From contig JACDTU010000012.1 in NCBI GenBank assembly GCA_022376465.1, forward strand, positions 434,001 to 498,000: 64,000 nt of DNA, written 5' to 3'. Both the position numbers and the translations under genes were made by a program. Below are positions 59,701 to 64,000 of this stretch, piece by piece; position 1 is the stretch's first letter, and every line of letters begins with the position of its first letter. The notes beneath the pieces were generated by a model. It did not search any database, had not been told where the DNA came from, and saw only the letters and a list, made by a program, of their open reading frames with translations. This stretch comes from Cubamyces lactineus (lineage: Eukaryota > Basidiomycota > Agaricomycetes > Polyporales > Polyporaceae).

Positions 59701-62700
59701 CGAACACCGAAATCGAGCTGGTCGGGAAGAACGTCAAGCTTAACAAGAACATGGGTATCTTCATCACGACTAACCCCAACTACGCCGGTCGTTCGCAGCT
59801 CCCGCCGAATTTGACCAAGCTATTCAGACCGATGGCCATGACGCGTCCGGATCGCGAGCTCATTGCGCAGGTCATGCTGTTCTCTCAAGGTTTCAGAACT
59901 GCGGAATCGCTGGCCTCAAAGATTGTGCCATTCTTCAACCTTTGTGATGAGCAACTCTCGCCTCAGCCGCACTACGATTTCGGTCTTCGTGCTCTCAAGG
60001 CTGTGCTGGCTTCCGCTGGTATCTTGAAGCGTGAACGCTTGCAGGAGTCGAGGTCTTCTGGTGAAGGCGCGGATGCCGCTGGCCTCTCCGACGCTGCGTC
60101 TGAGCAAGTTATCCTCATTCAGAGTGTGACTGAGACCATCGTTCCCAAGCTCGTCGCAGACGATGTCCCTCTTCTGACAAGGTATGTGCCCTTCTCTCTA
60201 GTAGTTCGTGCAGTTGTTGATATGTTTGTAGCCTTTTGGCCGACGTCTTCCCTGGCGTCGACTACGTGCCAGTCAATCTCGATGCCCTCCGCGAGCAGAT
60301 CAGCAAGGTCTGCGCCGAGCGGCGGCTTGTCGAAGGCGAGAGGTGGATCAACAAGATCTTGCAGCTTTACCAGATCCAGAAGATTCAGCACGGTCTAATG
60401 ATGGTTGGTCCTTCTGGTTCCGGCAAAAGTAACGCCTGGCAGGTGCTACTTGCTGCACTCGAGCGGTTGGATGGCGTTGAGGGAGTGTCGTACGTGATCG
60501 ACCCCAAGGCGATGCACAAGGACGCACTCTACGGTACTCTGGACCCGACCACGCGCGAGTGGAACGATGGTCTCTTCACGCACACACTGCGTAAGATCGT
60601 GGACGATGTCCGTGGCGAGAGTGGCAAGCGACACTGGATCATCTTCGATGGTGACGTCGATCCTGAGTGGGTCGAGAACTTGAACAGGTGGGTATACCCC
60701 TCATGCGTGTTTTCACCGCGGATAGCTGACAGTTGTATGTCAGTGTTCTCGACGATAACAAGCTTCTGACGTTGCCGAACGGAGAGCGTCTCAACTTGCC
60801 TCCCAACGTCCGCATCATGTTCGAGGTCGAGCATCTCAAGTATGCCACGCTCGCCACCGTCAGTCGTTGCGGTATGATTTGGTTTAGTGAAGATGTAGTA
60901 GAGCCGTCCATGGTCTTCCGGCACTACCTCGAGACACTATCCACCGTCCCGCTGGACGCTGAGGATGACGAAGCTGCCGAACTCCCTGGTCGCCGTACGG
61001 AGCCCGCGGCCGGCGACTCGCCTACGTCCCCTCACTTGGTCACGCAGAAGCAAATCGCCTCTATCCTGGAGCCATTCTTCGCAGATGGCGAGCTTATCAT
61101 GTCTGCCCTGCAGTACGCGGAGAACATGGAGCATATCATGGACTTCACGGTCACGCGCGCCCTCAATACTCTCTTCTCGCTCCTCAACAAGACCGTGCGG
61201 AACGTCGTCGAGTACAACATTCACCACTCCGACTTCCCTCTGACCCATGAACGTATCGAGCAGTACGTCACCAAGCGTCTCCTTGTGAACATCATATGGG
61301 CTTTCTCTGGCGACGCGCGGTTGGAGCTCCGCGCGGAACTCGGCGACTTCCTCAGCAAGCATACGGGTGTCGACCTCCCGCCTCTCAACCAAGGTGGTTC
61401 GCTTCTCGACTACGACGTACAGGTGGCCAACGGAGAATGGAGCGCATGGCAAGCCCGGGTACCTGTCATCGACATCGAGTCTCATGCGGTGACCGCGTCG
61501 GATGTCGTCGTGCCTACCGTCGACACTGTCCGTCACGAAGAGGTCCTGTACTCGTGGTTGTCCGAGCACAAACCCTTGATGCTCTGTGGTCCTCCTGGTT
61601 CAGGCAAGACCATGACCCTTTTCAGCGCCCTCCGTAAGCTTCCAGACATGGAAGTCGTCGGCCTGAACTTCTCCAGTGCTACCACTCCTGAACTCATTCT
61701 CAAGACTTTCGAGCAGTACTGCGAGTATCGCAAGACGCCCAATGGAGTCATTTTAGCGCCCGCGCAAATCGGCCGCTGGCTCGTCGTGTTCTGCGATGAA
61801 ATCAATCTTCCCGCTACCGACAAGTACGGCACCCAGCGCGTTATCTCGTTCATACGCCAGCTGGTGGAGAGTGGGGGCTATTGGCGGACTACAGACATGG
61901 CTTGGGTCAAGCTGGAGCGTATCCAGTTTGTCGGCGCTTGTAACCCTCCTACCGATCCTGGACGTGTTCCCCTGAGCCACCGATTCCTGCGCCACGCCCC
62001 CCTCGTCATGGTCGACTACCCTGGAGAGCTCTCCCTCAAGCAGATCTATGGGACGTACAACCGCGCGCTCCTCAAGGTCGTCCCCAACCTCCGTGCCTAC
62101 GCAGAGCCACTCACAGATGCGATGGTCACCCTCTACCTCGCCTCTCAGAAGAGGTTCACCACGGACGTACAGGCTCACTACGTCTACAGTCCTCGTGAGC
62201 TTACCCGATGGGTCCGTGGTATCTATGAGGCAATCCGGCCTTTGGAGATTCTATCCGTTGAGGGTCTTGTCAGGGTTTGGGCCCATGAAGCTCTTCGTCT
62301 ATTCCAAGATCGTCTTGTCACGGAGGAGGAGAAGCGATGGACGGATGAAGCCATCGACAACGCTGCGATGGAACATTTCCCCACCATCAATCGCGACGAG
62401 GCACTCGGACGCCCCATCCTGTTCTCCAACTGGACGTCGAAGGACTACATCCCGGTTGACCGTGAGGTCCTCCGCGAATACACGAAGGCCCGTCTACGCG
62501 TCTTCTACGAGGAGGAGTTGGATGTGCCTCTCGTGTTGTTCAACGACGTCTTGGATCACGTCCTTCGGATCGATCGTGTCTTCCGTCAAGTCCAAGGTCA
62601 TCTGCTCCTCATCGGTGTCAGTGGTAGCGGCAAGGTGAGTATTATACCCATCTGCATACTGACCACACATCCCCATACTAACCGTTGTTGAAAGACGACA

Positions 62701-64000
62701 TTATCGCGCTTCGTTGCTTGGATGAATGGCCTCAGCATCTTCCAGATCAAGGTTCACAACAAATACACTGGAGATGACTTCGACGAGGACCTAAGAACAG
62801 TCCTCCGTCGCGCCGGATGCAAAGGCGAAAAGATCTGTTTCATCATGGACGAGTCCAACGTCCTAGATTCCGGTTTCCTGGAACGCATGAACACCCTCCT
62901 GGCTAACGCCGAAGTTCCCGGTCTTTTCGAAGGAGACGAGCACTCTGCGCTCATGACGGCATGTAAGGAGGGTTCTCAGCGTGATGGTCTCATGTTGGAC
63001 TCGCACGAAGAGCTCTACCGTTGGTTCACTCAGCAAGTTGCCAAGAACCTGCACGTCGTCTTCACCATGAATCCTCCCGAGAACGGTCTTGCGTCCAGGG
63101 CCGCTACCTCCCCTGCATTGTTCAATCGTTGTGTTCTCGATTGGTTCGGTGACTGGTCAGATCAGGCATTCTACCAAGTGGGTATGGAATTCACCAGTAC
63201 GCTCGATCTGGATCTGCCGTCCTACAACCCTCCCGCTATGTTCCCCATCGCCTACCGCGATCTCTCCATGCCCCCGACCCACCGTGCTGCGGTTGTCAAT
63301 GCCTTGGTGCATGTCCACCAGTCCATGCACCAGATCAACCAACGTCTCAGTCGTCGCCAGGGCCGTTACAACTACGTCACCCCTCGACACTATCTGGATT
63401 TGTAAGTCCGTTTGTACTCTTTCAAACTACGTGAAGCTTATTCTTTACAGCATCAACCACTACGTGCGTCTGCATAACGAGAAGCGCGAGGAGCTCGAGG
63501 AGCAGCAGCGTCATTTGCATGTTGGTCTCGATAAGCTTCGGGAGACTGTGGAGCAGGTCGAGGAGCTGCGGAAAAGTCTCGCCATCAAGCGTAGCCAGCT
63601 CGAGGCAAAGAACGCCGAGGCGAACGAGAAATTGAAGCGCATGGTGGCGGATCAGCAGGAGGCAGAGCAGAAGAAAGCGGCGTCCATCGAGATCCAGGCG
63701 GCGCTCGTCGAGCAGGACAAGAACATCAAGCAGCGCCGGGAAATTGTCATGGCAGACCTCGCCGACGCCGAGCCGGCGGTCTTGGACGCTCAGGCTGCTG
63801 TCAGTAGTATCAAGCGTCAGCACCTCCAGGAAGTGCGTACTATGGCTAACCCGCCGGAGGCCGTCAAACTCGCTATGGAATCTGTCTGCACCCTCCTCGG
63901 CCACAAGATCGACAGCTGGCGTACGGTGCAAGGTATCATCCGTCGCGACGACTTCATCCAGCGCATCGTCAACTTCGACACCACGAATCAGATGACGAAG
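56738..64000 (+). CDS. Cytoplasmic dynein heavy chain, linker and motor part (split-gene C-terminal half), runs off right edge
   Basis: This encodes the minus-end-directed microtubule motor. Exons read 56738-56743, 56796-57042, 57095-57659, 57712-57796, 57849-57943, 58003-58082, 58137-58150, 58204-58249, 58303-59415, 59467-60181, 60232-60687, 60744-62634, 62695-63401 and 63452 to the edge, about 2190 residues. It starts within the linker (DHC_N2) region, at [20 protein letters not shown], and continues through [17 protein letters not shown]1 has GPAGTGKT with [16 protein letters not shown]2 [11 protein letters not shown]3 GPPGSGKT and AAA4 GVSGSGKT; the stalk coiled coil follows ([20 protein letters not shown]). 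The N-terminal dimerising tail of about 1100 residues is absent. In agaricomycetes the heavy chain is reported as two genes, and this looks like the motor-encoding one. Confidence 0.95.

Noticed and set aside
1..64000. Transposons, retroelements, CRISPR arrays, rRNA or a biosynthetic gene cluster
   Set aside because: No reverse transcriptase, transposase, long terminal repeat, array or rRNA sequence was seen, and neighbouring genes do not share a pathway.

Overview
The window is a gene-dense, intron-rich basidiomycete nuclear segment. Nearly every gene is cut by several 45-90 nt GT-AG introns, intergenic gaps are short, and protein types fit an agaricomycete (polypore-like) fungus: a class 3 lipase, a seven-helix DUF7702/RTA1-like membrane protein, basidiomycete-style F-box and kinase-fold families, and a dynein heavy chain that begins inside the linker region. 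The agaricomycete call is inference from gene content. Gene models were spliced by eye, checking donor and acceptor sites, phase continuity and family motifs. Coordinates are CDS spans, with exons given in each entry.

Layout: 1-6158, minus-strand F-BAR/RhoGAP (runs off the left edge) and an STE20/OSR1-like kinase. 8671-15799, plus-strand SRPK kinase and an RRM/zinc-knuckle RNA-binding protein (both linked to splicing by family). 16537-20401, minus-strand Rieske iron-sulfur protein and a class 3 lipase. 22267-25195, plus-strand seven-helix protein and dienelactone hydrolase. 25333-35146, minus-strand F-box protein, tail-anchored unknown, a stand-alone indole-3-glycerol-phosphate synthase (IGPS) domain, an aldo/keto reductase and an ammonium transporter. 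35971-37490, an unknown protein. 38524-43573, two paralogous tandem kinase-fold genes facing each other tail to tail. 43945-49206, an unknown protein with a Tyr/Gly/Gln/Pro-rich tail, mitochondrial ribosomal protein mL43 and a Ser-rich unknown. 50876-64000, a compact housekeeping block: TPR protein, MGR2/ROMO1, PEX10, SmE and the linker/motor part of dynein heavy chain (runs off the right edge).

Most genes are unrelated housekeeping or signalling genes; no operon-like or biosynthetic cluster logic is visible. The most unusual points are the tandem pseudokinase-kinase inverted pair, the orphan IGPS domain without its usual GATase and PRAI partners, the dynein heavy chain with no room for its N-terminal tail, a 4-nt microexon needed to restore frame in MGR2, three microexons (11, 8, 12 nt) in the F-box gene, and a Glu at the first twin-His position of the ammonium transporter.
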